Below are positions 25,190 to 36,921 of a DNA stretch of 64,000 nt, one piece after another; within the stretch, counting starts at the first letter, position 1; each line of letters begins with the position of its first letter. The stretch comes from Cyathus striatus (taxonomy: Eukaryota; Basidiomycota; Agaricomycetes; Agaricales; Nidulariaceae), in the NCBI GenBank assembly GCA_025738555.1, contig JAOVFP010000004.1:6200001-6264000 (forward strand), written 5' to 3'. A program made the position numbers and the translations under genes. The notes beneath the pieces were generated by a model. It ran no database searches, was not told the origin of the DNA, and saw nothing but the letters and a program-made list of their open reading frames with translations.

Positions 25190-25325
25190 GGAGTTCAATC
25201 TTGGCCATTTTGTCGTGTCGCTACAGATCAGTCGCTACAGCAACACTACAGTATCCTGTCAAACAAGTTTAGCGCGCATCACAAAACAGCTGTAGCTGTA
25301 TCGTGTATCACCAAGATTGAACTCC
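25190..25325. mobile_element. Small MITE, copy 2
   Basis: About 136 bp, same orientation as copy 1, bounded by GGAGTTCAATCTTGG and CCAAGATTGAACTCC. It differs from copy 1 at a small number of positions, so the two are recent relatives. Confidence 0.7.
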
Positions 25326-25508
25326 ACTAATATTATCATTTCGTTTCTAGAAAAAATAACAAAGATGGAAAATGTGATAGAAACAATCAACATAAATATT
25401 TCCACTGGGACCAGGTTGCTTTCGATAATACAACGAAATTGTAAAGCTTCTTATTGGCAAGAGCTAGATGTGTTTCTCTCAGAGTCACGCTTCACTAATC
25501 TGCGGTAG

Positions 25509-26117
25509 GTTCTGGGGCACTGCGATGTGATTGGTGACGAGGCGGCTGACAGCAAGGCAAAACGAGCCATCACCGAAGGCTCCAGCCCTCACCTTGATCT
25601 ACCTAAACCACTCCGCCGTGTCCTTTCCTCTTCCAAGGCCGCTATTTAGGCAAAATTCCAGAAACACCTCAAATCTGCAGCTGCCACCCATTGGAAGAGG
25701 TCACCTTCACATGCGCGGATCAGTCGTAATATCCCAGCTAAGCCATCACCCTTTAATTCCACAATGCTCCTCCAATTACCCCGCAAACTAACTAGTCTTA
25801 TCACGTGGATGATCATGGGGCATATTGCTCTCAATATGCACCTCCACCGCATAGGCAAAGCCGACTCCCCACAATGCGAGAAGTGCTCTAGAAACTCCCT
25901 GGGGTCGGTGGAGCACTACCTGTTACGATGCCCTGCTTACGCTGACCGACGCAAACCTCTACTAGCACAATGTGCTCAGCGTGGCCACCAAATTTCCCTA
26001 TGCAAAATCCTCTCCACTCCAAAGAACCTCTCAGCATCTGTCTTTGTCAACGCCACGGGCCGACTGTGGCACACACTCGGAATTATACCACGATGGAACC
26101 CCCCCACAGGAGAATGA
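25509..26117 (+). pseudogene. 3' end of a Tad-like LINE: RNase H tail and zinc-knuckle region
   Basis: One frame reads VLGHCDVIGDEAADSKAKRA, the GHxxxxGNExAD signature of the RNase H domain in fungal LINE reverse transcriptases. It continues LPKPLRRVLSSSKAAI, and is interrupted once by TAG at 25647-25649. Downstream, still in the same frame, come MGHIALNMHLHRIGKADSP and the Cys/His segment CEKCSRNSLGSVEHYLLRC. The end is IIPRWNPPTGE. The reverse transcriptase and endonuclease parts are absent. This is a 5'-truncated dead copy, as usual for LINE insertions. Confidence 0.8.
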
Positions 26118-26191
26118 GTAGTCGAAGTAGTAGGATGGATGAAGGGGATATGGTTATCTCTTTGGTTACATCACTAAATTTTGGACCAACT

Positions 26192-27335
26192 TGTGAGCGG
26201 TTATAACCCATCACGATGCACCGCAATTAACATGATCTACTATAATCTCGTGACCATCTCATAACCAATTTTAACGAATTTTGAGTTACCCTCAACTTGA
26301 TAATTCTGGATGGTTAATCACAATTCAGCCTATAGTTACATATATGTTATAATTTTATCTAACATTGTATGGAATTATGTTTTATTATGTAGTTATATGG
26401 AGCTTGCAACTATGAAGGATGCATAGATACCAATGTCATGTAGTTGTGAACTCAACAATACTTGTTCATTAGGACATTAGATTTTATTTTATTGTGGAAT
26501 ACTACATATACAGATAATGTAACAACAATGTAATCTATCATGTAACGACAGTAGGTATTACTATGGTAGTTTAAGTAGCTAGCATGGCGGTGGTTGAAAT
26601 GTGGAGACAATTAAAGGGATTATGCGCACATTGAAAGGTACTTACGAGGTTTAAAAATTGGGGCTCAAGTGGGGTAGTGCTTTCAATGCAGTGGAATTCT
26701 GCCTGCTTATATGCTTTTAGATGTGGAGTACTCTTACAAATACTCTGGGTCATGGAGCTGTAAGGTGTCATGGAGCTCCGAGTCCGGGCGCGTGCGCTAG
26801 GCACACCTTTCGATATCCTCAGTACATTTGGAGTCGGTGATGTCATACATAGCAGGCACGGATATGGGGACTTCCGACTACTAATATACTCGTGTTGCAA
26901 CACACGAGAGGTGAAAATAAATTATAGCTGGAACTTAGTCCTTAGTAGGCCGTAGATCTTAGACCTAGCAATGGTAATAGGTGTAGTTAGGCAAATAATT
27001 CGACAATCTGAGCACTCTGTGTGTCTTTTGGACAATTATAATACCAATCTCAGAATTTTGTGATGCTCAGACGCGAACATGCTCATGTACTACTCATAAT
27101 AACATGATCCTGATACTGTGATAATAACTATAGTATGTTACAATGTATCACGATCTTAATGTAAAAGTGGCGGGAATTAGCGAGCACTTAATATTGTTGG
27201 GAGCCAATCATGATGACGTACCACAGTTGTTATGAGCTCCTAACGTCTCGTAATCACTTCCGAGCTGGAGTAATTTGAGCGTCTGATTGTAAGGTACATA
27301 ATTATTGGCGAGTTTCTCACTGATTTACTGATGTA
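26192..27335. repeat. Dispersed repeat, copy B
   Basis: Collinear with 1-1242 at moderate divergence with small indels. It begins TGTGAGCGGTTATAACCC and ends in TTCTCACTGATTTACTGATG. A TG start and about 1.15 kb length would fit a solo LTR. No target-site duplication was found and no ORF looks real. It sits just after the LINE fragment. Confidence 0.6.
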
Positions 27336-28169
27336 ACGGATTCTCAGTTGCTCCCACGCACCGCTACGCTCAGCCTATCACCTGCCACGACGCACTGGCA
27401 CACAGCCACCTCACCTATAATCATGGTGCGCACACACTACGTGAAGCCACCTCTCTCACCCTCCTGGCGCCATGCTCCCGCAAGACGTCCCGAGGCTTCC
27501 GCCTTATAAGTCGCCGTTTCATACTTATGATACGCATTTCCCCTATAATTACATTACCCAGAACTATACCATACTATACGGTAGATACTCCACTGTCGCG
27601 ACATATGGGTCACCATCACTGACAATAAAACTAGGATTCAAAAAAAAAAACTAATCTGCGGATGGTTTGCCTTGCTGGATTATATAAATTTTATTTTATC
27701 GGAATCAGAGGGGGGTTCTTAAAGGAAATGATTAGAGCTGACGAACAATATGAAAGATCCCAACATGAGCTTCGCATTCTTCTTCGTCAGATTGATAGGA
27801 GAGGATTGCTTCAATTTGCCAAATAGTTAACTTAGAAATAGCATGCATTGTTTGGCACGCATACTTATTCTCCTTAACCGACACCAGGATTTACTGCGGT
27901 CCGCCGTGCTTGATCTGAGCACTTCTAATTCTCTTTATTTAGTTGAAGTTACAGGCTCTCACCGTATGCTACGTAACCTTCATAAAAGCTAGTACTATTT
28001 ATCATACGAATTGTGACAAGCGTTAAAAACCAAGGTCGAAGATGGAAAAATCAGAAAACCTGAATACTATCATCGCAGCGTTTCAAAGTCGTTATCGTAA
28101 TCATGATCATAACATACATCGAATTATAACAATAATAACCTACCCATTACCCGTGAACCATATCATACA
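27336..28169. other. Intergenic, includes an A11 run
   Basis: An uninterrupted A tract near 27640 follows an AATAAAACTAGG word and may mark the end of a retroposed sequence. The rest is AT-rich 3' flank of the phosphodiesterase gene. Confidence 0.35.
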
Positions 28170-29860
28170 TTACCATACCCCCACCAAACACATCGTAATT
28201 ACAAGCACCATCGCACCCCACCAGCCCCCACTCGACGATACCAAACGTATTCTTCCATTCGGAGCATCAGAAGAAGCACCATCACGACTTGTATTAGAGG
28301 GTACACTATCCACAATACAAGTAACGTAAGGTGCACTTGCACACGAAATACAACAAACGAGAGAAAAAGAGAGAGAGTAAGCGAGGGTATGAGACTCACG
28401 AGCTGAGCCCGTTCAGCTGGTTCGCTGCCTGGAACGCTTGTCCGATGTCTACGTAGTCAAGGAGGAGGAACTGGGGGTTTCGGTTGGAGCCTAGTGGGAG
28501 ACAGCCTTGTACGTTCGCTAGGATTCTACGTGTATCATGAGCATCGAGAAGATAAACACCGGAAGAAAATGAAGAGGATAAATAAATAGTGGACAATAAA
28601 TATAGATGGAAATGGAGGACGTACGAAGCAACACCATTAGTAGTAGGAGCATCCAATGGATCACTAACAAGAACCCCATCCCCAATCGGTAGAATATTCT
28701 TATTCAACGAATGGTTAATCATATATGTATGATCGGATGTAGCTAAGGGACCGCTCGTGCGGTCCACGGAGCATGGGAAGCTGGGGTCGGTTACGCTGAA
28801 TGGTGTTTCCCAGATCTAGGGGCTGGTAAGTTTGTTGTTACGACTGAAAGGGGAGAAGGGGGAGGGAGAGAAGTGAATGGAATTGAAGGGACAGGATAGG
28901 GAGGAGAGGGGAAAGGAAGGAAAGAAATACCATTTCGAACTCGGGGAGTATAAAATCAACTTGGGACGTATCAGCCCCGGAATCCAAAAACACCACTACG
29001 CGCTTTCCACTATCGATCATATCACCCAACGTAGGCCAGTCGGATTGCTTCATCGGAACTGTGGGTGGGACGTACGCCAGCGGTGTTATTCCTATCAAAT
29101 TAAAAATACAGTAAGCAAGTGACATGGTAAATAGAATAAGACATGAAGGAAAGGTAAGGTAAGCACTTACCTGAATTATCAAACGCAGGCTTCCAAACAT
29201 CAGATACAGAAAGTCCTTCAGGGTTCGTGAATATAAACGTGAGCACTTCGTTAGGGTTTGCGTCGAGGAAGGTTTTGACGGTTGATAAGTAATCTTGTAC
29301 TGTTCCACCGTCGAAGAGGGCCTGATGCGATGTGAATTCATGTAGTTAATTGTGTTGTGTTGGTACGTACACAGCCTGTTGGAGGCAGTTAGTTAAGTGA
29401 GATTGGAAGGGAGATGAGACATACTTGTATGGCAGAAATGTATAACTCCGTTATTCCTATCACACATGAGTATATTTCTTGAGGTTTAATGATGGAACAT
29501 ACAGGTGAGATTGGGCTTGAAGAAGTCGTACTCCTAAACCAAGTTGTGTGGGTATATCAACTTGTTGATCTCTCGCAACTGTACAAAGTGAATATAAAAG
29601 CTAAGAGGATAAGAGGATCACATACGAGCTAAAGGATCCTTGCTGAACGCAAATGAATCATGCGCGCCTATGACCGTTACGTTGGAGTATTGTCTAGAAC
29701 ATAGTTCAGCGTGGCCGTTGCATACAGAGGCTCTAATCACATTTAAATACTTTATAAGTTCAAAAGATAGTAAGACGCACCTCTTCGCTGGAACACGAGC
29801 ACCCAAAGAGCCTTGCACGAACAGAATCACAGACACGCAAAGGGGGGCCAGGAAGCGCAT
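28170..29860 (-). CDS. PI-PLC-X-like phosphodiesterase, probably GPI-anchored
   Basis: Secretory signal MRFLAPLCVSVILFVQGSLG, then CNGHAELCSRQYSNVTVIG and the first catalytic-histidine motif GAHDSFAF. Exon 3 gives VDIPTQLGLGVRLLQAQ. The second active-site region FCHTSC|ALFDGG needs a 5-nt exon (29371-29375). Later segments are LTFIFTNPEGLSVSDVW, ITPLAYVPPTVPM, RVVVFLDSGADTSQVDF, FPCSVDRTSGP and FLLLDYVDIGQAF. The frame could stop after LNGLSS, but GTGAGT there is a good donor. Splicing to position 28331 adds a Ser/Asn-rich tail ending GGWWGAMVLVITMCLVGVW, a typical GPI-attachment signal. Family members cleave phosphoinositide or GPI-like substrates; the substrate here is unknown. Divergent from a paralogue at 30505. 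Confidence 0.82.
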
Positions 29861-30504
29861 AGTGATAGTAGCAGACGGGGCCAGCACATTACAATCACAA
29901 ACATCTCTAGCATTTTAAGAGCACCGCCAACCGATGGGAACCCAGCAAGTCAATACAATTATATCCATGTTCCGCATGGTAGGGCAAGCAACAGAACAAA
30001 CGAAGCATCAATGGGACGTATGCTATAGAGGTCATCATGTATTCATATGCCAATTTTATATAGAATAGAAGGTCACTCTATTCGTGTATGGGTAGGAGAG
30101 TGCAACTGCCCATCTACGGCAAGATGGCGGGTGTTAATTTTGTTGGAGAGTTGATGGAAACCATGTGGCATGTGCAAATATCAAATACTGAGATGAGTTT
30201 GGTGTTATGAACGTGTTTCTGTTCACTTCGGTAGAGGTAGAAAATAGAGCGTACACGTGTGATGGCGGTAGGACAATACGAACAATGCTACCGTCACAAA
30301 GTCACACCATCTTCTTCTCACTCTCTCCAACATCCTGTAGACAAACAAACTACCCTTACCGTCACATTACAGTCACAACCGCGTCGCGCAGCACGCGCAC
30401 GCAACGCACAGCCACGGCGCTTAATTGTCCCTATATAAACCCAGTGCACAGCATACCAGATCCGATGAGCTGGCCTCCCCACCCACAAATTCAATCTTTT
30501 ACCA
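29861..30504. promoter_or_regulatory. Shared divergent promoter region of the two PLC-like genes
   Basis: 644 bp separate the two start codons. A TATA-like CTATATAAAC lies at 30431-30440, about 65 nt before the plus-strand ATG. On the minus strand TATATAAAA (30054-30062) lies about 195 nt before that ATG. Shared control is inference. Confidence 0.45.
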
Positions 30505-31851
30505 ATGCAGATAATCAAGTTGCGGCTCGCCGCTTTTGCTCTTCTTCTCTCTGCCTACTACGCCGTTGGACGGTCTTTGCCTATCAGGAGGTACACCTTC
30601 TCTTTTACTTGAAGATCCGAAACGTACGATTGAAGGTGGTTGGGATTCTAGAGCGATAAAATGTAATGGACACGAGGAATTATGCAATAGATCGTATGGA
30701 AATACGACTTTTTTGGGGTCGCATGATTCGTTTGCGTTTAGCAGGAGTCCGTTTGCTCGTACGTCATATTGTAACTAGTATCATACTGATACTCTTGCTG
30801 AAACGCGTATCTTTCTTGTAGTATCGCGCACTCAGGAGGTGGATATTCCGACACAGCTGAAGGTAGGAGTGAGGATGTTGCAGGCACAGGGACGCATGTA
30901 CGCGCCTTGAAATTCTTTTCATCTCGCTTCTTCTGTCTAACCGTACGGCTGCGCTTGCTTTAGGAATGGGAAGACGCTGCATTTTTGTCATACCAGTGCG
31001 TCATGGTCTATAAATATTCATGCTAATGTTAACCTTTCGTTCTCTCGTATAGGCTGTGTAAGTGATTCCACTGCAAGTGCTGCGTGTATATTTATATAGT
31101 ATCAGTCGCTATTCGACGGCGGACCCGTAGAAGACTACCTCAAAAAAGTGAAAACATTCCTCGACAACAACCATAACGAAGTTCTCACTTTCATATTCAC
31201 GAACCCCGAAAACGCGTCCATAAGTAAAATCTGGGAACCTGCTTTTCTCAACTCCGGTAAATACCCCTCTCCCTCTCTCCTCTATCGTCGTTACATCCCA
31301 CCTAACCAACTCCTAGGAATAGCCCAATACCTCTACACACCACCAACCCCCCTCCCAAATCGCACAACCTGGCCAACCCTCTCATACCTAATCCAAACAA
31401 ACAAACGCCTCATAACGTTCATCGACAAAAGTCCCTCCACAGACCGCGGAATCGGAGGCTCCCTCCTGCCCCAATTTGACCTTGTATGGGAAGATCCATA
31501 CAGCTCTACAGACGACACCTTTCCCTGCAGTGTCGATCGTTCCACGGGAGCGTTGAAGCCGGAGCAAAAGCTGAATATGATTAATCATAATTTGAACGCG
31601 ATGATTCTTCCGGGTGTGTTGATGAGTGATGTGTTGAATGCGCATAGGATTAATGGAGTTGATTCGTATGTTTTTTTCTTGTTTTGTTTTGTTTTGGGGG
31701 GGGTGTTGATTGGTATGGTAGGATTGTGAAGCATGCAAATGGGTGTGCGAAGTTCGCTGCTGGAAATGCACCGAATTTTGTTATGGTTGATTATGTCCAT
31801 TTGGGGGAGGGGGTGAAGGCTGTTGATCGGTTGAATGGGGTTAAGAGTTGA
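30505..31851 (+). CDS. PI-PLC-X-like phosphodiesterase, secreted paralogue
   Basis: Signal sequence MQIIKLRLAAFALLLSAYYA, then CNGHEELCNRSYGNTTFLG and the catalytic motif GSHDSFAFSRSPFA. Splicing gives LSRTQEVDIPTQLKVGVRML, then NGKTLHFCHT. Exons 30962-30995 and 31106 onward are joined through a 5-nt exon at 31053-31057 to give FCHTSCSLFDGGPVEDYL. Both active-site histidines are present. Further segments are EVLTFIFTNPENASISKIW, IAQYLYTPPTPLPNRTTW, RLITFIDKSPSTDRGIGG, FPCSVDRSTGALKPEQ and FVMVDYVHLGEGVKAV. The gene ends LNGVKS without the hydrophobic tail of its neighbour, so it is probably freely secreted. Intron positions match those of the divergent copy, showing a gene duplication. Confidence 0.85.
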
Positions 31852-32602
31852 GTGGGATTCAAGCTCTAGATAACTTACGTTCGTTATCTTGTCAATTGGA
31901 TGGATTTCAAAGTGGGAACGACATCGTGCGTGATTCTGAAAAGCCCCTCGTGGTGGCAGTTATTTACCGACATCCTCTTCGACCTGTCGCCTAACCGGAA
32001 CGATAGGACAATGCAGCACCCACAAGGTTACACAAGTAAGTAATTGTCGCTAGCAATCTCTTAGATTCGTTCGTTTACCATCACCACCCAGCCATGAATC
32101 GCTCACAGCAAGTAAATGAAGAGATAAGATTTTCGAAGTGATGTGTGATCTGTTCGGTATCGATGATCCAGAGGATGAGAGGAAGATACTGGAGCGGTAT
32201 AAGTGGCGTAGACGTTTTGTCTATGATACTCCTGCTAACCTGTTCTTGAGAGATGGGTTGTAAGATGATATATTACTGATTACTTCAATGGTTAGGTTTT
32301 TGTTACAGTAGATCGCATTATAGTATTGGCTGCCGTTGGTTGCGTTGATATCTGACGGGGGATCCAGGCGGCGAATATGAGCATATTGTGATTCTAATTG
32401 CTTTATCACTCATTGGTATATTTTATGCAGGTGCGCCTTACTTGAATTCCAAATGGTGTTCTAGCTATAATGGTAGTTCATCTCGAATGGAGGTTATGTC
32501 CTTACTAATTACATTCATTAATTTTACAGGGAATAAGATACTGGGAGGTTAAGGCATAGATAATGAAATGGAAGCAATAAAAGTATACACCACAACGATA
32601 TT
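31852..32602. other. Intergenic between PLC-like gene and vWA gene
   Basis: Holds the short coding-like frame described separately at 32141-32263. Otherwise nothing recognised. Confidence 0.35.
32141..32263 (+). CDS. Short coding-like frame, unidentified
   Basis: A 40-codon frame from ATG contains FGIDDPEDERKILERYKWRR and ends NLFLRDGL. The charged, balanced composition looks coding, and the frame stays open upstream to KIFEV. It may be the last exon of a small or decayed gene. No family was recognised. Confidence 0.25.
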   Translation: MCDLFGIDDPEDERKILERYKWRRRFVYDTPANLFLRDGL

Positions 32603-33520
32603 TCAGGTATGAAACCTTCTTCTAATGCCTTTATTGTCGACTCTGCGATGGACAGCGCCTACTAAGATTTTACTTAGTTCTAGGTCTTTCCCTGCTTCTA
32701 CTTGTGTCGTATCCACAATATCCTAGAAGATCGTTAACGCTTCTCCAAATTCAACTAGTAGACATACATACTCGTATTTGATATTTCTCTTTTAAATCAT
32801 CGTCCAATTTCCTCAAATGCATACCTGCGCTAGCATCTGTGCCAATCTGCACAAACTGAATGCCTATTTGATGAGGTGGTGCATTAAGCTCGTCAAGTTT
32901 GGTTGCTGCGTTTCGGATGATCGATTCCAGGTCTTCTACAGTATTATTCTCTGTACATTCACCGTTTACGTTGAGCTTAATTCTTTACTTGACAGTTGGT
33001 TACTCACCGAATTCACCATCTGTAAGCACAATGAAATTTACAGGTTTTACGGTATTCTTGTGGTGTTCCCATTTTTTCAGATAGGAAGTGAGCAGTTTTT
33101 CAAGACGGTGTGGGACGTCGCTTGGTTCGGAGTTATCTGCTTTGTTGAATAGTTCTTCTACTTGAACCCGATTCTGTTTAGAAGAGGTAGATATATAAGT
33201 TTCACTAATATATAATGGAATAAAGTGGATAAGTACACTGTATCGTTGTCCGCATATTCTAGAATTGGGAAAGAAAATGTCAATTCCGTCCGAATCGTAC
33301 TGGGCCGCTGTGAGCGCAAGCTCAGATAACGCTTCCCCGGCCTATGTTACAAACCATTTAATATTACAAGCAATATACGATGGGAAAATAAAACTCTCAC
33401 CTGTTTCCATCGATGCCCCTTCATAGAAGCTGAATCGTCAACTATAATGACAGTATCGAAATATTTTAACAGTTCCAATGGATTGCGAGGAAGCTTCATG
33501 GTGGATTCGTGAGCGCCCAT
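32603..33520 (-). CDS. von Willebrand factor A domain protein (frameshift suspected)
   Basis: The start MGAHESTMKLPRNPLELLKY leads into the MIDAS motif FDTVIIVDDSASMKGHRW (DxSxS). It continues AGEALSELALTAAQYDSDG, IDIFFPNS, NRVQVEELFNKADNSEPSDV, VKPVNFIVLTDGEF, HQIGIQFVQIGTDASAG, then DIVDTTQVEAGKDLELSKIL. The C-terminus is VGAVHRRVDNKGIRRRFHT. The order and motifs match a common family of about 260-residue fungal vWA proteins that bind a metal ion and probably mediate protein contacts. Between IDIFFPNS and EYADNDT (about 33255-33275) the frame shifts by one base with no suitable intron, so the gene may be damaged or the sequence may hold an error. All other junctions splice cleanly. Confidence 0.7.
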
Positions 33521-35963
33521 ACTTGATGCGTTATACCTAGATTTTCGATGTCAGGGATAAAAACGTGGATGGGTTGGATGGGAAGGGCTTTAAATACTGC
33601 GGAATGTCTCACAGCCTACTTCGGTCGTTGTGTTCTGTTATTGTATTTTACCTTGTCAAGTATAATAGGGCAGTGTTAGTGTTGCATCTGAGTAAGCGTT
33701 CGGATACTGCGCTTATCACGTGTTTTTAATTATAAAATGGATAAACGTTAGTTTGAATTTAACACCTGGAACTTTTGGAGTACATGGTAACCTTGAGCAT
33801 CTAGAGTTGCGGGAATATGTAGCTATTATATTTAAATACGTCTTTGGGATTTCGAATTAGTACGCTTTTTAACAGGTAACTTGCGTGTGAGACTTGAGTG
33901 GCACTACGATAGTTACAGGCTGAGCCAGTGAAGTGAAATCGCACCTTTGGAGATTAGGAGCATCGGCGAGAGCCTCGAAATTGGCAAAATGTATTCCACT
34001 GTACAATTATAAGTATAACTCTCAAATAACTCACAATGAAAACGGAATAAAGCGGCGTACTTACGCACAAATATTAACCATTACGTAAGTGACAAATGAG
34101 ATTTTAACTCAAGGATCACGTGGTGTCGCCACGCTTACGTAAATAGGACACCCTGTTTACCTTAGGTTTACCTACGACTCAAATGTTTTAAAACTTAAGT
34201 AGAAGCCTTTTCAGGTTGAGGACTCCGTTGTGTGTGTCTTATAGTTTGTTCACAACAATGACCATTTACTACTAACGTAGCTGCTGTTGAGATTTGGCTG
34301 ACAAAGCAGCTGAATCTATTGCCAAACAAGCCAATCACATTGGCCAGAACAGAATTGTAATTGTATAATTGATCAGAATGAATTAGATATAATCAGAATA
34401 CAGTACAATATTCAATAGTATAATACACTTCTACTCTATTGTACTGTATCATGACTCACTGTATATTCAATCGGCTTGGTAGTTCCGTGTAATTGCGCCT
34501 TTAGAGATGTAGACTACTTGTCTATTGCAACTACTGTATGTATGTAGGCAACCAAAATGTCGCCATTGCAGGAGATTCAACTGCAGCCAGTAGAATAAAA
34601 AAAAGATATATATTTTGTATGATACTACACACATATCTAAGTATACTAACTAATATACCCTGGCCCTTCTATTTAACGTACACTCTTACCAACCACCTTT
34701 CAGCCCCTTCAGGCATACCAAACATGAGCGAGTGCGCATAAATCTATTGGTCAGTGAGAGTGTAAGCAAAAGGAGTAGTGCGAAATACAAAAATAATCAG
34801 CCCTTCTCTTCGACGCACGTCGTTAATGACAATCCTTCCCCCCTTCTGGCATACCAGTTGTGAACGAGTGAACTAAGAGTTGGTGGGAGTATAAGCACGA
34901 GAAAGAATATAAGGCAGTGTGATGTACAACATTTTCAAAAGCATAACTCAGCCAGTACTCATTGTTGAAGGCTCTAATAAAATTGAATGACGGCGTATAT
35001 TGTGGGGGTAAATGCACACAGTAAACGATGTAATGTACAAATTTAAATACAAAATATGTAGTACATAAAAGGCATAGGTAGGCGGCATAGAATAAAATGG
35101 AAGACATACATGAAACATATAGTGGCGCAAGCGGGGATCATTGAGACATTTGAATATGGTTGTCTCTCGTATTCCAACACTCATAATGTCATGGTCTACA
35201 TAAAAATGTTTGTCAATGATCCTACAGCGCACCTAGGAGTGAGAAGCATTCATGAGTACCAGAAAGGAGACTTACAACAGTGAAGGGTTTGTAAAGTTTG
35301 CAACAAATTGACAAAGATTCCATATATAAACGTTAACGAGAGAAAGAGACATGACAGAACAGACAGGTAAGTAGGGGGAAAGGGAAGAAACAAAGAACAG
35401 AGATGAGACAAGACTGAAAATTGTTTTCACAGCCGGATGTAACCGACGATCGAAGTCACGTGATGACTTGGCACACCGGCAATGGGTAACTTACTCGTTG
35501 TCAAGTTATTGTGCTCGGCACCTCTCTCCCCTTCTCACTCCCTGTTCCAAACACATAACTGTACTGTAGATAATTACTAGAGCACTCTGAGCATTGTGCA
35601 ACAGCTACTAAAACATACATATAGATAAATTACAATCCATATTTGAGGTATTAAACATTGTAAACATCACCATTTCTCTTAAAATAATAAAGGCTACTTA
35701 TCCAGCATATAATAGTAGTGTATAAGTAGTGATCTTTCAAGATCCAAGAAAGGGAAGGAGCTAAACTATCTGCACTTATATAGTCTACATAAAATTGCAG
35801 GACATCTATAAAGAGATATGTAGATAGCTGTCTAATGTATGTAAATCTATATGTCTGTCATAGTGTACTCTATAGTCTACCCAGCTCTATCTAGCATCAA
35901 TGCGTGCTATATAATGCGATGTAGCCTACAGATATCTATATGGCTTGGCAGATGATCGATGTA
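33521..35963. other. Gene-poor intergenic DNA
   Basis: AT-rich with short unsupported frames. A probable retroelement scrap is listed at 34290. Two neighbouring stretches (34678-34740 and 34825-34870) share CCTTC-TGGCATACCA-like words. Nothing else that I can support. Confidence 0.4.
34290..34356 (+). pseudogene. RNase H-tail scrap of a LINE/retroelement
   Basis: A single short frame reads DLADKAAESIAKQANHIG, similar to the NExADxxAKxA end of retroelement RNase H domains. Only about 20 codons survive, so the call is weak. Confidence 0.3.
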
Positions 35964-35995
35964 GGCTACCGAGCTTGGCGCTTGGCTCGGTAGCC
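35964..35995. other. Perfect 11-bp hairpin
   Basis: GGCTACCGAGC and GCTCGGTAGCC flank a 10-nt loop. It lies in non-coding DNA. Related GTAGCCTAC and GTAGGCTACC words occur within 50 bp. Role unknown. Confidence 0.6.
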
Positions 35996-36548
35996 AGATC
36001 AGTGTTTCCTGATGAAGGACAAAGCTCTTAGAGTCTTAAGAGATAGGTGTGATTACTTTCATAAAATAATTTTTTTATTAATCGCCTACAAAGTGCATAC
36101 ACACAACTCAACTTTGTGGATTCTGCACTAGTTGACATAACCTTACCCTGACTCACTCTCGCCACCACCTTGGCACCTCCACTCACATTACCCCTCAAAA
36201 CTGCCAAGCAGCCATCTAGACTTCGTGGGCTTCTTTGTCCTATCAAGATTCATCTTCGTGTTCTGTGTTCGTTCTCTGAAGTCGAGTGATGCACCACCTA
36301 GAATATCACGTAGCATAATGAAAACGAATGAGAAAAGACGAGGGTTTGACGAGTTTGTGAGATTCAAACGAATGAAACACGCTGGCGTTGGCAAGCAGAG
36401 CCTATTGCCAAATAATGCCAATAAACGCGTATACAAGCTCACGCGCTCACGTGTTATCAAGTGCCCCATGGCTAAGTTGGTTGCAGCGTCCGACTGTTAC
36501 TTTCTCGTTTTCAAGATTATGTGATACTGTAATCGGAAGGTCACGTCA

Positions 36549-36780
36549 CCCCCAGTTCTAGGGGCTCTTCCAGTTACTCGTGCATCCACAGCGCTAGGGG
36601 TAGATTCTTCCTTCAAGCAGTGCCCAGTTGCTCGTTACTCGTCACTCCCAGCGCTAGGGGTGCTTTCTTCTCTCCTTACCTGTCGGCAGTGTTGTCCGTG
36701 CTATGCATGATGCATGCCTCCTTACTGGACCTCTTCCAGTTACTCATGCGCCTCCAGTGCTAGGGGTGCTTCTTCTTCAA
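36549..36780. repeat. Four imperfect copies of a CAGNGCTAGGGG unit
   Basis: Copies near 36552, 36588, 36650 and 36758 each read CAG(C/T)GCTAGGGG or close, followed by TTCTTC. Most are separated by a TTACTCGT-like word. Spacing is irregular (about 36-108 bp). Confidence 0.55.
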
Positions 36781-36921
36781 ACAATGTTGACACAAGCTTT
36801 GCCCTCTCGACAGTGCCCGCTCTTGACCCCCAGTGCCATGACTCGTGCTCCTGGTGTCTAGAGGTCTCCTACACTCCTCAGGCATTGCTCGCTATGCTCC
36901 CTATCGCTACGCTCAAAGTTT

